Positions 1 to 10,861 of a stretch of DNA of 64,000 nt are shown here, piece after piece (the stretch's first letter is position 1; each line of letters opens with the position of its first letter). This stretch comes from Cepaea nemoralis (Eukaryota > Mollusca > Gastropoda > Stylommatophora > Helicidae), in contig JACEFZ010026901.1 in the NCBI GenBank assembly GCA_014155875.1, positions 33,501 through 97,500 of the forward strand, read 5' to 3'. The notes under the pieces were generated by a model, which saw only the letters and a list, made by a program, of their open reading frames with translations, was not told the DNA's origin and made no database searches. A program made the translations under genes and the position numbers.

Positions 1-144
1 CAAGTGGCATGGGGATGGAAAGTGGACATCTACGCACTACATTAGATGCTTTGCACAACGCCCAGCAAACATTGATTGAAGAAGAAGACGAGGAATTGCC
101 TGGCATATTTCGCTGCGTCTCGCCAGGTACATATTGCAGTTATA

Positions 145-300
145 TAGGGTGTATATTTAATAACTGTATTGTTTGAAAATATTGCCTGTCCAAGTTTTGT
201 ATTCCCCCTCTGTAAAGTTCATGCAACATAATAGGTAAATACAAAACTTGGACCGGCAGTATTTTCAAACACTGCACAGTTATTAAAAATACACCCTGTA
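145..300. mobile_element. Hairpin MITE, copy 1
   Basis: The two halves are inverted copies of each other. The outer end reads TAGGGTGTAT on the left and ACACCCTGTA on the right, and the inner arms carry CCAAGTTTTGTATT and AATACAAAACTTGG. The arms are about 65 bp with a short loop containing CATGCAACATAATAGG. The element is flanked by TA repeats, as expected for Tc1/mariner-type target choice. There is no coding capacity. Related copies lie at 468-646 and about 21788-21952. Confidence 0.75.
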
Positions 301-467
301 TATATCATATGAGGTGAGTAGACGAAACATAATTTGGCTGAAACACACAACAGACATAATCCCTCATTCATACATTAATGTACACTAATCTTTTTCTGGG
401 GATTAAATAGACCACAGAAAATACTTTCTCTCCACATTTTAACAGCACCAGAGACTGTGTGTTATTT

Positions 468-646
468 ACAGGGTGTATGATAGTATAGTGTAGTGTAGTA
501 TGATAGTGACCGTGCAGTGTTTGAAAATATTGCCGGTCCAAGTTTTGTATATACCTATTTCGTTGCATGAACTTTAAAGAGGGTGAATACAAAACTGGAT
601 CCGCAATATTTTCATACAGTGCATAGCCATTAAAAATACATCCTAT
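468..646. mobile_element. Hairpin MITE, copy 2 (decayed)
   Basis: Same family as the element at 145-300. It starts TACAGGGTGTAT and ends near ATACATCCTATA, with the central CCGGTCCAAGTTTTGTAT arm and its inverted partner. An extra GTAGTGTAGTATGATAG stretch is present in the left arm, and several substitutions break the pairing. Confidence 0.65.
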
Positions 647-682
647 ATTTCACCAAAACAGAATTCATATGCTTTATAAGTT

Positions 683-903
683 AGTTGGTTGCATATCCTT
701 TACAGGACGTTGCAGTCAACATCAGCATTGTTTTCTGCTGCTGTGATCTTTGGAAAGTTAACGTTCAGTAGTTTGCCATTGCTTTCTGAACGACTGCCAC
801 CCATACCATTTTCGTAAAAAATAACGCAACGCGGTCTGCGATAACGCGTGTATACGGGATCACGAACCACGCCTGTAACCCCTTCGCCACGGTGGAGGCC
901 ATA
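683..903 (-). mobile_element. SINE-3b copy
   Basis: A recurring tRNA-like short element, read here on the minus strand. On the element strand it has a head near CCGTGGCGAAGG (A-box-like), a B-box-like segment around GTTCGTGATCCCG, a body with CAATGGCAAACTACTGAACG, and the tail CCTGTAAAGGATATGCAACC. It abuts the 3' end of the RTE-A copy beginning at 904. More copies lie throughout the window. Confidence 0.65.
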
Positions 904-3768
904 TGATGTATCAATCAATCAATCATGTGCCATGCCGGAAAGCGTGGGCGGTCATGACTCGCCATTTCACTCGATCACCAGTGTCGTGGATCAGCTCAGT
1001 GTTCCTGTCTCGTCCATGCCATGTGGCCAAGCCATCCAGGTATTTTGGTCTCGGTCTTCCTCTTGGTCTGTTCCCTTCGATCTTGCCAGTTGTCACTAAG
1101 TTCTCCAATCCATTTCTTCTCATAACATGTCCAAAAAATTTTGACTGTCTACGTCTAATTTCTCTAATCAGTTTACGTTGTTCATTTGTCTCCTGTAGTA
1201 CTTGGTCATTGGTTTTTCTGTCTGTCCATGGTATTCTTTGCATTCTCCTCAGAAACCACATTTCTGCAGCCATCAGATGCTTTTCAGCTTGACTGTTCAT
1301 TGTCCAAGTTTCACATCCATACAAAAGAACAGGCTCTATGTATCCCCTCAACACTCTTTTTCTCGTTTCAATTGACATCTTTTTATTGGTCAGAATGTTT
1401 TTCATCTTGCTAAAGGCTACTTTCGCCATGGCGATTCTTGTTCTAATCTCTTCAAGGCATCTCCCATCAGATGTTATAACTGTTCCAAGATAATTGTACC
1501 GATTCACTTGTTGAAGAATATTTCCATTTACTTGTATATTACTTTGAGGCACTTCTTCCTTCCTACTGACGACCATAACCTGAGTCTTTTTACAATTTAA
1601 TTCTAACCCCAGCTGCTCACTGTGTACAACAACCGCATCTACTAATTGTTGCAGGTCCTGCGCATTGTCTGCAATTAATACTGTATCATCTGCATATCTA
1701 ATGTTATTGATGTTTCGTCCTCCAATGCTGATTCCATTTATATCCTCTACATTTCTGAAAATATTTTCACTGTACAGGGAAAAAATGATCTGGAGACATT
1801 ACACATCCCTGCCTAACACCTCTCTTAATTGGCTGATACTGTCCCACTTCATTATCAATCCTTATTGCAGCTTGTTGTTTCCAATATATGTTTTTTATAA
1901 GTCTAATGTCTTTCCCATCAATTTGTAGATCTGATAGCATATCCACCATGCTGACATGTCTAACGCTATCAAAAGCTTTTGTATAGTCGATAAAGCAAAG
2001 ATGTATATCCTTGTTTACTTCTATAGCACGTTCAATAACTGTTCGCAGCATATACACAGCATTTACTGTTCCCTTTCCTTCTACAAACCCGCATTGTTCT
2101 TCCCCTATTTCAGGTTGTATCTTCTTCCTCATTCTTTGCATGATAATTCTTAGCAAAATCTTTGTGATGTGACTCATTATACTAATTGTTCTGTGTTGAT
2201 CACATTCCAAGGTTCCTGATTTCTTTGGGATTGCAATAAATATAGAGTTACATAAATCAGGAGGTATATCTCCAGTATCATATAATGTGTTCAGCAGTCT
2301 GGTGACTTGCTCTTGTCCAAATTCTTCTAAAGCTTTAATCATTTCTGTTGTGATGTTATCTGCACCGGGGGCCTTGCCAGCTTTCATATGCTTAAGAACA
2401 TTTTGAACCTCCATCTCCAAAATTGGCGGTCCTTCATTATTAAATCTAATATCATACTGTTCGTCTCTGTTATCATCATAAAGTTGTTTCACATAATCTG
2501 TCCATACCTGTAGAATCTGGTCTTTTTCTATTATGATTTTGCCATATTCAGTTTTTAGACACCCTGTTGATGTACTTGTTCTTTTATTAGTAAGTTCCTG
2601 AATTCTTTTGTGCACTAATTTGGTGTTTTGACTGTTGTGTTGGCTTTCAATTTCTGAGCACTTTTCCTCAAGCCATTTTTCTTTTGCCTCCTTACATAAT
2701 GTTCTGACTTGTCTGTGAATTTCTTCATATTTGACATAACTATTTTTGTTGAGTCTTCTTGTTTCCATGAGGTGTAAAATTTCTGCAGTCATCCATTTCT
2801 TACGATCCACCTTCTTTAATTTTGGAATAGTTGTTTCTGCAGCTACATTGATTGAATTCTTCAACGTTTCCCATTGATCATCCACATCCTGGAATAGGAT
2901 CTCTAGATCGGACAAAATTTCAAATCTGTTCTGTACTTCTATGTTGAATTTGTTTTGTATTCCTTGTCATTACTCAATGTACATAAATCATATTTAGTGT
3001 TTCCTGTTATATACTTGACTTTCTTCAACTTTATCCTCAATGTTCCTGTGAGTAATCTGTGGTCACTATAACAATCAGCACTGGGAACTGTTTTTGCTAT
3101 TGTTAATGCGTTTCTAAATCTTCTGCTAATCAGAATGTAGTCAATCTGGTTTCTAATCCTGCTATCTGGACTCCTCCATGTCCATAATCTTCTAGGGTGT
3201 TGTTTGAACCAGGTGTTTCCTACAATCATTTCCTGTTATTTTGCCCACTCTACGAGTCTGTATCCTCTTTCATTTCTCTCTCCTAAACCATAGTTTCCTA
3301 CTGTGTAGCTATCTCCTTGATTTCCTACTTTTGCATTGAAGTCCCCTATTATGATGTTTATTTCTGACTTTTTACATTTCTTTAAGGCAGACTCAATATC
3401 GTTATAAAATTCTTCTACACTATCTTCACTGGATTCTCCTGTTGGGGCATATACTTGAATAATATTTATGCTAAAAGGTCTGCCACTTAACTTAACTAGT
3501 AGAACTCTGTCCGACACGGCCCAATATCCTTGAATAGATGTTGATGTTTTCCGATCCAGAATAATTGCCACTCCCCTATGACGATCTTCACCTCCAGAAT
3601 ATATAGATGTATATGATGTATATGATGTATACTTCTTCGAAATGCGCCTGCCGAGATACAACAAAATATGCCAGGCAACAAATCTTGCAACTTATTGTTT
3701 GTGGCTTCTGCTTGTAAAACATGATATGTCGAATATAATTTGCCACACATAAGAAGACTTTCTCTCAA
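904..3768 (-). mobile_element. RTE-A non-LTR retrotransposon, nearly full length, decayed
   Basis: On the minus strand this element has the order endonuclease, reverse transcriptase, C-terminal tail, and then a short tandem-repeat 3' end (ATGATTGATTGATTGATAC). That organisation and repeat tail are typical of the RTE clade. The same C-terminal peptide (ending in RHGT) and the same GAT-rich tail recur at 15984-16576, 21990-22975, 28640-30915 and 53960-54415, so this is a multicopy family. No ORF1 or RNase H is visible. The 5' boundary near 3768 is approximate. Confidence 0.85.
923..3664 (-). pseudogene. RTE-A endonuclease-reverse transcriptase, frameshifted
   Basis: The coding region is split over several frames. 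Positions 3664-3236 and 3229-2939 give an APE-like endonuclease, with GDFNAKVG and, near its end, DYILISRR and SDHRLL. Positions 2915-1767 give the RT fingers and palm, including APGADNITTEMI and CFIDYTKAFDSVRH. The catalytic YADD lies near 1690 but in a shifted frame. Positions 1576-923 give the thumb and tail, with LLYGCETWT, KFFGHVMRR and the end MTAHAFRHGT. Frameshifts near 1780, 2930 and 3233 make it inactive. An intact family member would be roughly 950 residues. Confidence 0.85.
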
Positions 3769-3966
3769 GCCATATCGGGCTATGTTATTTGATATATTAT
3801 ATCACGCGAACATAAACACGCCTGTAACATGACTAATGGCTACCGGCGGTTCTGTTTGATAATGGGAATTAGCAACACTCGTCTGTCTGTCGTCTGTTTA
3901 ATCCGCGGGAAAAGATTAGTGTACAGTTGCAGAATCGATACCGTCAAAGCCAGATGTAAACGGGGC

Positions 3967-4205
3967 AAGGAATTCACAATTCCCCAGAATAGCTGTAAGG
4001 AATTAATAATTCCCCAGAATGGCTGTAGGAATTCACAATTCACCAGAATGGCTGTAAGGAATTAACAGTTCTTCAGAATGGTTGTAAGGAATTCACGATT
4101 TACAAGAATGGCTGCAAGGAATTCACAATTCACCAGAATGGCTGTAAGGAGTTCTAATCCACCAGAATGACATTAAGGAATTCACAATTCATCAGAATGG
4201 ATGGA
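3967..4205. repeat. 30-bp minisatellite
   Basis: About eight imperfect tandem copies of a roughly 30-bp unit built around GGAATTCACAATTC and ACCAGAATGGCTGTAA. Units differ by small substitutions, for example AATTAATAATTCCCC against AATTCACAATTCACC. Confidence 0.85.
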
Positions 4206-4282
4206 GTCATGGGCATCTCATAGGGGAACTCCGAGGTTGATCAAAGAAGACTTGATGTAACAAAACGTAAGTCCTGAAGTAG

Positions 4283-4995
4283 AAACGTGCTGTAAGTTTG
4301 TGAAGTGTTGGGACCACCACATATTTCAGGCCTGAATGCACGGAGGTTTGTGAAGTTTTAGCGCCACCACATATTTCAGGCCTGAGTGCACGGAGGTTTG
4401 TGAAGTGTTAGCGCCACCACATATTTCAGGCCTGAGTGCACGGAGGTTTGTGAAGTGTTAGCGCCACCACATATTTCAGGCCTGAGTGCACGGAGGTTTG
4501 TGAAGTGTTAGCGCCACCACATATTTCATGCCTGAGTGCACGGAGGTTTGTGAAGTGTTAGCGCCACCACACATTTCAGGCCTGAGTGCACGGAGGTTTG
4601 TGAAGTGTTAGCGCCACCACACATTTCATGCCTGAGTGCACGGAGGTTTGTGAAGTGTTAGCGCCACCACATATTTCATGCCTGAGTGCACGGAGGTTTG
4701 TGAAGTCTTAGCGCCACCACATATTTCAGGCCTGAGTGCACGGAGGTTTGTGAAGTGTTAGCGCCACCACATATTTCAGGCCTGAGTGCACGGAGGTTTG
4801 TGAAGTGTTAGCGCCACCACATATTTCATGCCTGAGTGCACGGAGGTTTGTGAAGTGTTAGCGCCACCACATATTTCATGCCTGAGTGCACGGAGGTTTG
4901 TGAAGTGTTAGCGCCACCACATATTTCAGGCCTGAGTGCACGGAGGTTTGTGAAGTGTTAGTGCCATCACATATTTCAGGCCTGAGTGCACGGAG
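4283..4995. repeat. 50-bp minisatellite
   Basis: About 14 tandem copies of a 50-bp unit that contains GGAGGTTTGTGAAGTGTTAG, CGCCACCACATATTTCAGG and CCTGAGTGCAC. Copies are 95% or more alike by eye. The main variable sites are TTTCAGG/TTTCATG and ATATTT/ACATTT. The first unit (4283-4335) is the most diverged. The array ends at 4995, where SINE-3-like sequence follows. Confidence 0.95.
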
Positions 4996-5036
4996 CAATA
5001 AATGGACAGTCTTTCCCTCCTGCCCTCTCTGTGGTG

Positions 5037-5235
5037 AAGAGGTACGGACGCAATTCGTAATTCCGCATACCGCTTTCAAAACACAGCTGCGAGCGATTTA
5101 GCAGCAGACCGCCTTGCGTAGGATTTTATGAAATGGTATGGGTGCCGGTCTTTCATAAAGCAATGGCAAACTATTGAAATTAAACTTGCCAAGAAATAAC
5201 AAACAGCCAACAAATGCTGAAGTTGACTACAATGC
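5037..5235 (+). mobile_element. SINE-3b copy
   Basis: Plus-strand copy of the SINE-3 family. It shows GCAATTCGTAATTCCGCAT in the tRNA-like head, CAATGGCAAACTATTGAA in the body and CCCTGTAACTGATATTCAAC at the tail. The 5' end is blurred into the edge of the 50-bp array. The stretch from 5235 to 5500 shows nothing recognisable. Confidence 0.6.
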
Positions 5236-5502
5236 CCTGTAACTGATATTCAACTAACTTTTTAACCTGACGGGATGACGTGAATTGTGTCAGACCATAA
5301 ATCGCGCAATCTATTGTTTGTGACTTCGTTAATCAAGTTCACTACAGGAAAACATTGTTTTGAAATAAACATATCTTTATTTTAACAGTTGTAATATTTC
5401 AGCAGACAGCAAGCAATCTAACAATTGTTTTTGTGTTAATTTCTTCAACTTATATGTTTATCCAATTTACTATATACAACAATTCAAACAACAAGAAGGG
5501 GG

Positions 5503-5872
5503 CTGAGTGGTCTCGAGGTATGGTGTCCACCTCGAGTGTTGAAGGTCCCAGGTTCAAGCCCCTGTCAGGACCGGGATTTTTTTCACGCGGACTTATAGTA
5601 ACAAAATTTCCACTGGTCTCCGGGTGGCGAGATCGTAAAAAATCCCTTGGCAGTTGGAAATAGAAAAAGAGTAGCCTAACGGCGTTGCCCGGGCAAAATC
5701 TCGAGTTAAAAATCAACCCAAAGTATTTCAGGATCCTCGCCGGTGCTACTAAGTTCGTGCACTGAGCTGAGTTTCTCCTGACTCAGGCTTGAGTTAGAAG
5801 TAGAACGAAGCACTTATGAGTTACACCCGTGGCCGTGATGTTGATCCGTGGACTAAACTAAACTAAACTAAA
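5503..5872 (+). mobile_element. SINE-1 copy
   Basis: A tRNA-like head, GGGGCTGAGTGGTCTCGAGG (A-box region), is followed by GGTTCAAGCCCC (B-box, consensus GGTTCGANNCC). The body contains ACGGCGTTGCCCGGGC and GTGCACTGAGCTGAG, and the tail is a short repeat of ACTAA (ACTAAACTAAACTAAACC). Short open frames on both strands here are by-products. Other copies lie at 16651-17053, 18146-18555 (minus), 55540-55757 and 57925-58135. Confidence 0.8.
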
Positions 5873-5904
5873 CCATACAAAAACAAATGCCACAGATACA
5901 ACCT

Positions 5905-6230
5905 GTCGCGAATAGGTGAAATGTTAGAACCATCACACTTTGAGAGGCGGGAATGCACCCACGAATTGGTGGCAAATCTCTCTTTACCTTGTGGACGACG
6001 AAATCAGGTCGCGAAGTCCCGCTCGACCGCGCTATTACATTATCAGCGCAACCTCATAACTATTATCTCAAAACTGAGAGCGAAGACAAGGAGAACTTTC
6101 AACCAGATAGCGGTGAGAACGAGTAGTAGTATGACTCTTCACTGGCTGTTGAACGAGGGGACGGAGCACGTATGGGAATGTCCTGAGTGCAGTGAGGTCG
6201 ATTTTTAGCTAAACTCAACTCAACCTCATA
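5905..6230 (+). mobile_element. 3' end of a LINE related to the RNase H element at 13.8-14.7 kb
   Basis: An open frame of about 95 codons (5921-6208) ends with HVWECPECSEVDF, a Cys-X2-Cys motif. It is followed by a CTCAACTCAACC-type tail. The same DNA (AGTAGTATGACTCTTC, GCACGTATGGGAAT) occurs inverted at 13800-13890, next to a GAGTT-repeat tail, at the 3' end of an RNase H-bearing LINE. I infer this is a 5'-truncated copy of that LINE. Confidence 0.5.
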
Positions 6231-6645
6231 ACTATACCACAAACGCACCGGTGACGCGACTATACGTAGCTTCTTTTTGTATTTGTTTGGTAATATTCAC
6301 TATGCTTGATCCTAGCCATACCTCATTAAGCTTAGTGCATCTGTTTCTATTTTTCTCAGTGAAGTGCATGTTCTGATAATTGTTGATAATTTTCCTTTCA
6401 TCTGCTGCTTCGAATCTTATTATTTTCCTCCCTGTGCTTTGTCTCTACTTTCCCGCTCCAATCATTTCAGGGGAAATTGCGTGTGAATGCTTCCCCCGCG
6501 GGAAAATAGAACATTAATTAGAACGTTGATGTAAAGACAAAAATTCGGCAATAACACGATGTAAAAGAAAAAAATAATTTAAAGCAAACATTGGCGCTAA
6601 CATTGGCAAACATTGTGGGGGATCTATGGTGTCCTCTAGTACATC
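6231..6645. other. No recognisable feature
   Basis: AT-rich sequence with short polyA patches. No splice-bounded open frame, repeat family or RNA gene is evident. Confidence 0.5.
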
Positions 6646-6649
6646 TGAA

Positions 6650-6960
6650 TTCTTGATGTTGGTATTGTTCGTGTTACTGTTCCTGTTTTTGTTGTTGCTG
6701 CTGCCGTTGTATTGCTATTAGTTTTCTGGTTCTGTTGTTGTTAATATTGCTTTATGTGTTGTTGCTATTGTTTTTAATATTACTGTTGTTGTTACAGACG
6801 GTTTTCCTATTGTTGTTGCTGTAGCTGTTGTGAATGATTGCTGTTCCGGGTTTTTTCCCGCTGTTATTGCTACTGTTCTTTTTATTCCTGCTGCTGGTGT
6901 TGTTACTGTTCTTTGGGTTGCTGCTTATATTGTTATTCCTGATACTGTTGTTACCCTATG
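6650..6960. repeat. TTG-rich low-complexity tract
   Basis: Degenerate (TTG/CTG)n sequence such as GTTGTTGCTGCTGCCGTTG. It probably derives from an old trinucleotide array. The two open frames of about 80-100 codons within it are leucine/valine-rich products of the repeat and are not called as genes. Confidence 0.75.
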
Positions 6961-7139
6961 CAGTACTGGAAGGCTCCGCTATACGTCGCTTCGGTTTACG
7001 TCGTTTGGCTATAACGTCGTTGTCACAATGTGTCGTAACTTCACTTTCCGCCATAACGTCGTCACCTGTGTAGACACCTGTATAGTGTTTCGCTATACAT
7101 CGTTTCACTTAAAGTCGCTTTTTCCAAGAACTTAACCCC

Positions 7140-7613
7140 GACGTTAACCGGGCCTTCCAGTAATGTGTGGCTGCTGGTTTTCAAGTGACTTATGGTTCCA
7201 TCGACGATGAACTGTACTTTTCGCTGCGGACTTTTGTGTTGGCATTCTGGCAGCGGCCTTTTGCATAGTATGCCAGTGCGATCTGTTGGGTTGTCGAGAC
7301 TCCTGTATGTTCCACTTTTCACATGGGGCAGTGAGGAGCATTTTGTGTGATATTCACTGGTACTTCTTCTGCGTTCATCCGGATTTTTCCCCCCCGGATG
7401 TGACTGCGTTGTGCCTGTTTACAGCAGAGTTGCGTTCTTACGCCGTTAGGCCGACACATCCGACTTCTGCGGGCATTTGTTGACCGGGTTAACCTTCCCG
7501 GGATTCACTGGTACAGGAACGGAGCATTATGGGACGTCCCATCGCCGTGAAAATGGAACCGTGACTACCTACCTACCTACCTACCTACCTACCTACCTAC
7601 CTACCTACCTACC
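7140..7613 (+). repeat. Interspersed repeat R with ACCT-repeat tail
   Basis: This sequence is shared, in order, with 11365-11600 (inverted) and 42405-42885. Shared landmarks are TGTGTGGCTGCTGGTTTTC, GACTTTTGTGTTGGCATTCT, TTCCACTTTTCACATGGGGC and GATATTCACTGGTAC. It ends GGAACCGTGACTACC and runs into (ACCT)n at 7564-7613. No coding region is recognised. It could be a SINE or the 3' part of a LINE. Confidence 0.7.
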
Positions 7614-7904
7614 TAGCTAAAAAAACTAAAGCTAAAATCAAAACTAAACTAAAACTGAACTAAGTATTGTTGTTACAGTTCTTTCCAGAGAAAATTGCAC
7701 TCGTGAACCCAATGTCGTAGCCGGAAATCGAAGCCACAACTGTAGGAGAGCTAGACAGGTGGTGAAACCACTTCGCCAAGGAGCCTCTTTACTTAGAGGT
7801 GACAATTTCGAATCTCCATGTCCTCGTAACTATCAATGTTAATGTTGTTGCTGGTGTTTATTCTTAACGCCAATTAACATGAGTGTGTGTCTCATGACAG
7901 TGTG

Positions 7905-7990
7905 TTTGTTGTCCTCATGACAGTTTATTTGTTGTCCTCATGACAGTTTGTTGTCCTCATGACAGTTTGTTGCCCTCGTAACAGTTTGTG
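7905..7990. repeat. 19-bp tandem repeat, left array
   Basis: Four to five copies of a 19-bp unit, TTGTCCTCATGACAGTTTG, with the last unit TTGCCCTCGTAACAGTTTG. The same unit forms a second array at 10650-10800, on the far side of the GT-rich block. Confidence 0.85.
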
Positions 7991-8534
7991 TGAGAGAGTG
8001 TGGTTGAGTGAGTGTGTGTGTGTGTGTGAAGGATTGTGTGTTAGAGAGTGAGACAGTGGGAGAGTTGATGTGTTAGTGTGTGTGTGTGTGTGTGTGTGAG
8101 CGCGCGCATGCGTGTGAGTGTGTGTATATGAAAGAATACAGACAGAGAGAGAGAGAGAGCTGAGCAGATGCATGTCGTGTAACACGCATGTTATGTAACA
8201 CGCGAATCCATATGTTTGTGTATTCTCATCTGTCATATTATCAGTTAAATACCATTTGATTTTATCATGCATAATATAAACTCATGTTCATTACTGTAGT
8301 TTGAGTGAGAGAGTCAGTGAGTGTGAATGAGAGACAGAACGAGTGAGCGTGAGAGTAAATGAGTGAGCGGGAGAGTGAATGAGTGAGCGGGAGAGTGAAT
8401 GAGTGAGCGGGAGAGTGAATGAGTGAGCGGGAGAGTGAATGAGTGAGCGTGAGAGTGAATGAGTGAGCGTGAGAGTGAATGAGAGGGAGAGTGAATGAAT
8501 GAGCGGAAGAGTGAATATGTGAGCGTGAGAGTGA

Positions 8535-8573
<39 letters not shown>

Positions 8574-8588
8574 TAGAGAGAGAGAGAT

Positions 8589-8631
<43 letters not shown>

Positions 8632-8640
8632 ATCACTATT
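7990..8640. repeat. Compound (GT)n / (GA)n block
   Basis: Pure and imperfect GT runs (8014-8027, 8076-8098, 8540-8568) and GA runs (8143-8158, 8590-8630) surround a 20-bp unit with GAGTGAGCGGGAGAGTGAAT repeated from about 8340 to 8520. The long serine-, leucine- or histidine-rich open frames across it are repeat translations. Confidence 0.9.
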
Positions 8641-8829
8641 TTTACGTCACATACATTTTATGTACACATTTTTCTCCATGGTTAACATTTTTATGAGACT
8701 GCGCATGACAAGTGTCAGTGTATGTTTGTGAGTAAAGTGTGGGAGTTTGTTCATACTAGTTTCAATACTAACGTGAGAGATTTTGTATGTGTCTAGATGT
8801 AAGGAAGTGTGAGTGTATGTGGAGGATGT

Positions 8830-10440
8830 GTGTGAGTGTGGGGATATGTGTGGGTGGGGGTGTGTGGGTGAGGGTATGCGTTTGGATGGGTTGGGGTGTG
8901 TGGGTTTTGGTGGGTAGTGGTATTTGTGAGTGTTGGTGGGATGTGTGGATGGATGTGTGGGGGTGAAAGTAGGGGTGTTGGAATGGGTGTGGGGGATGGT
9001 GTATGGGTGGAGGATATGTGTATGGGACGGATGCGGGGGATGTCTTTATGTGGGTGGAGATGTGTGGATGGTTTGAGGAAGTATGTGTGGGAGGCGGGGT
9101 TGCGTGGGTAGGGGATTGTGTTGGGTGGATTGGGGATGCAAGGGCGGGTGGGGAGAAGTGTATGGTGTGTGGGTTTGAGATATGTGTGCGGTGTGTTGGT
9201 GGGGGATGTGTGAATGATGTGTGGGTGGAGGGTGTTTGTGGTGGTATGGGTGGAGGATAGTGTGTGGTGTGGGGGATGTGTGTGATGGGTGCGGGGAATG
9301 TGCGTATGGGTGGGGTATATGTGTGGGTGAGTAGGGGATTGTGGTGGTTGGGGGAAGTATGTGTGGGTGGGAGATGTGTGTGTGTGTGATGGGGAATGTG
9401 TGGGTGGGGGTGTGTGAGTGGCTTAGGGATGTGTAGGTGGGTGAGGGAGTTGTATGTGTCGGGGTGGGATGTGTGAGTGGGTGGAGGATGTGTGTGGGTA
9501 GGGGTATTGTGATCGAGAGATGTTTGGTTGGGGGTGGGTGGGTGGGGGTGTGTGGGTGCGTAGTGGAGGATGTATGCGTGAGTGAGTGTGTGTTGGTGGA
9601 CGGGTAGGGAATGCGTGTGTGGGTGGGGAGAGGTGTGTGGTGTGTTGGTTGGGGATATTGTGTGGGTGAGGTATGTGTGTGTGGGTGGGGGATTTTTGTG
9701 GTGTGTGAGTGGGGGTATGTGGGGTGGATGGGTAAGGGTATCTGTGTGGGTGTGGGTGGGAATATTGTGTGGTATCTGGGTGGGGGATATGTGTGTGGTG
9801 TGTAAGTGGGGATGTGTTGGTGAGGGATATGTGTGTGTGTGGTGCGTGGGTTGGGAATAGTGCGTGGTAGGGGGTGTATGTGATGTGCGGGTGGGGGATT
9901 GTGTGGTGGGGGATTAGGTTATGGCATGTGTGGGTGGGTGGAAGTTGTATGTGTGGGTGGTGGGGTGTGTGTGAGTGGATTGGGGATGTATGGGTGGTTA
10001 GGGAGATGTGTGTGTGTGTGTGGGGGGGGGGGGGGTAGGGACATGTCAGTTGGTGGGGATGTGTGTGCATGGTTTGGGGATGTGTGAGTGGATGTGCGAT
10101 GTGTGGGTTGGTGGGGGATTGTGTGCATGGGTGGGGAATATGTTGTCGATGGAGATGTGGCTGGGGGATGGGTGGTTTGAGGTGTGGGTGGGGAGAGGAT
10201 GTGTATGTGGATGGGCGTGGGATGTGTGGGTTGGTGGGGGAATGTTTGTGGGTGGCGAGTGTGTTTTGGTTGGGGGATCAGGTGAGGGCAGTGTGTGTGT
10301 GGGTGGGGGATGGGTCGGTTGGTGGGGTATGTATGTGTCCCTTGGTGTGCGTGTGTGTGGGTAGGTGGGGGTGTGTATGTGTCCCTTGGTGCGCGTGTGT
10401 GTGGGTAGGTGGGGGTGTTGTGTGGGTGGGGTGATGTATG
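8830..10440. repeat. 1.6-kb strand-biased G-rich GT tract
   Basis: The plus strand is made almost entirely of G and T, with variants of GGGTGGGGGATGTGTG and GTGTGGGTGG and a run of 13 or so G at 10022-10036. C is nearly absent from the plus strand for 1.6 kb. Runs of three or more G are frequent. No unit length is constant, so it looks like a decayed or churned array. Its open frames on both strands are not genes. Confidence 0.9.
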
Positions 10441-10444
10441 GATA

Positions 10445-10650
10445 GGTGGGAGATGGGCCTCATAACATGGTAATTAGCCTTGTTTATGTTTACAACATTC
10501 ATTTCACAATGTTTATTTTTCTTCCTATGTAAATGTATAATGCTCATGATGAACGAAAGACGAGTGATTGGAAGGGCCGAATGTAAGACGGGCCTGCGCG
10601 CCCAATTTGTGACCCTAATAAAGTTGATTTGATTTGATTTGATTTGATCT
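10445..10650 (+). mobile_element. Retroelement 3' tail (AATAAAG family), copy 1
   Basis: The shared end segment is GGGCCTGCGCGCCCAATTTG, then TGACCCTAATAAAGTTGATT, followed by a tandem tail of (TTGAT)n. Related ends occur at 12190-12374, 13140-13298 and, inverted, 13572-13690. The upstream part resembles the 13140 copy (CATTTCACAATGTTTATTTT against CATTTTACAATGTTGATTTC). Class is uncertain: SINE or LINE 3' end. Confidence 0.65.
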
Positions 10651-10800
10651 TGTTGCCCTCGTAACAGTTTGTTGTCCTCGTAACAGTTTGTTGTCCTCGT
10701 AACAGTTTGTTGTCCTCGTAACAGTTTGTTGTCCTCGTAACAGTTTGTTGTCCTCGTAACAGTTTGTTGTCCTCATGACAGTTTGCAGCCCTCATGACAG
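10650..10800. repeat. 19-bp tandem repeat, right array
   Basis: Eight copies of TTGTCCTCGTAACAGTTTG and variants, the same unit as 7905-7990. The two arrays bracket the GT-rich block and the retroelement tail at 10445-10650. Confidence 0.9.
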
Positions 10801-10861
10801 CGGGGAGCATGGCTGAACTTGTATTTGTTAGTTAGTTTCGTTTCAAACTTCACGGTAAAAG

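Noticed and set aside
5450..5716. An 88-codon minus frame with a plausible composition, recurring at 16628-16858 and 55223-55780.
   Set aside because: It is the antisense of SINE-1. Its recurrence reflects the repeat, not a gene family.
8265..10434. Multiple open frames of 60-215 codons on both strands.
   Set aside because: All are histidine/threonine/proline or glycine/valine/cysteine products of GT-rich sequence.
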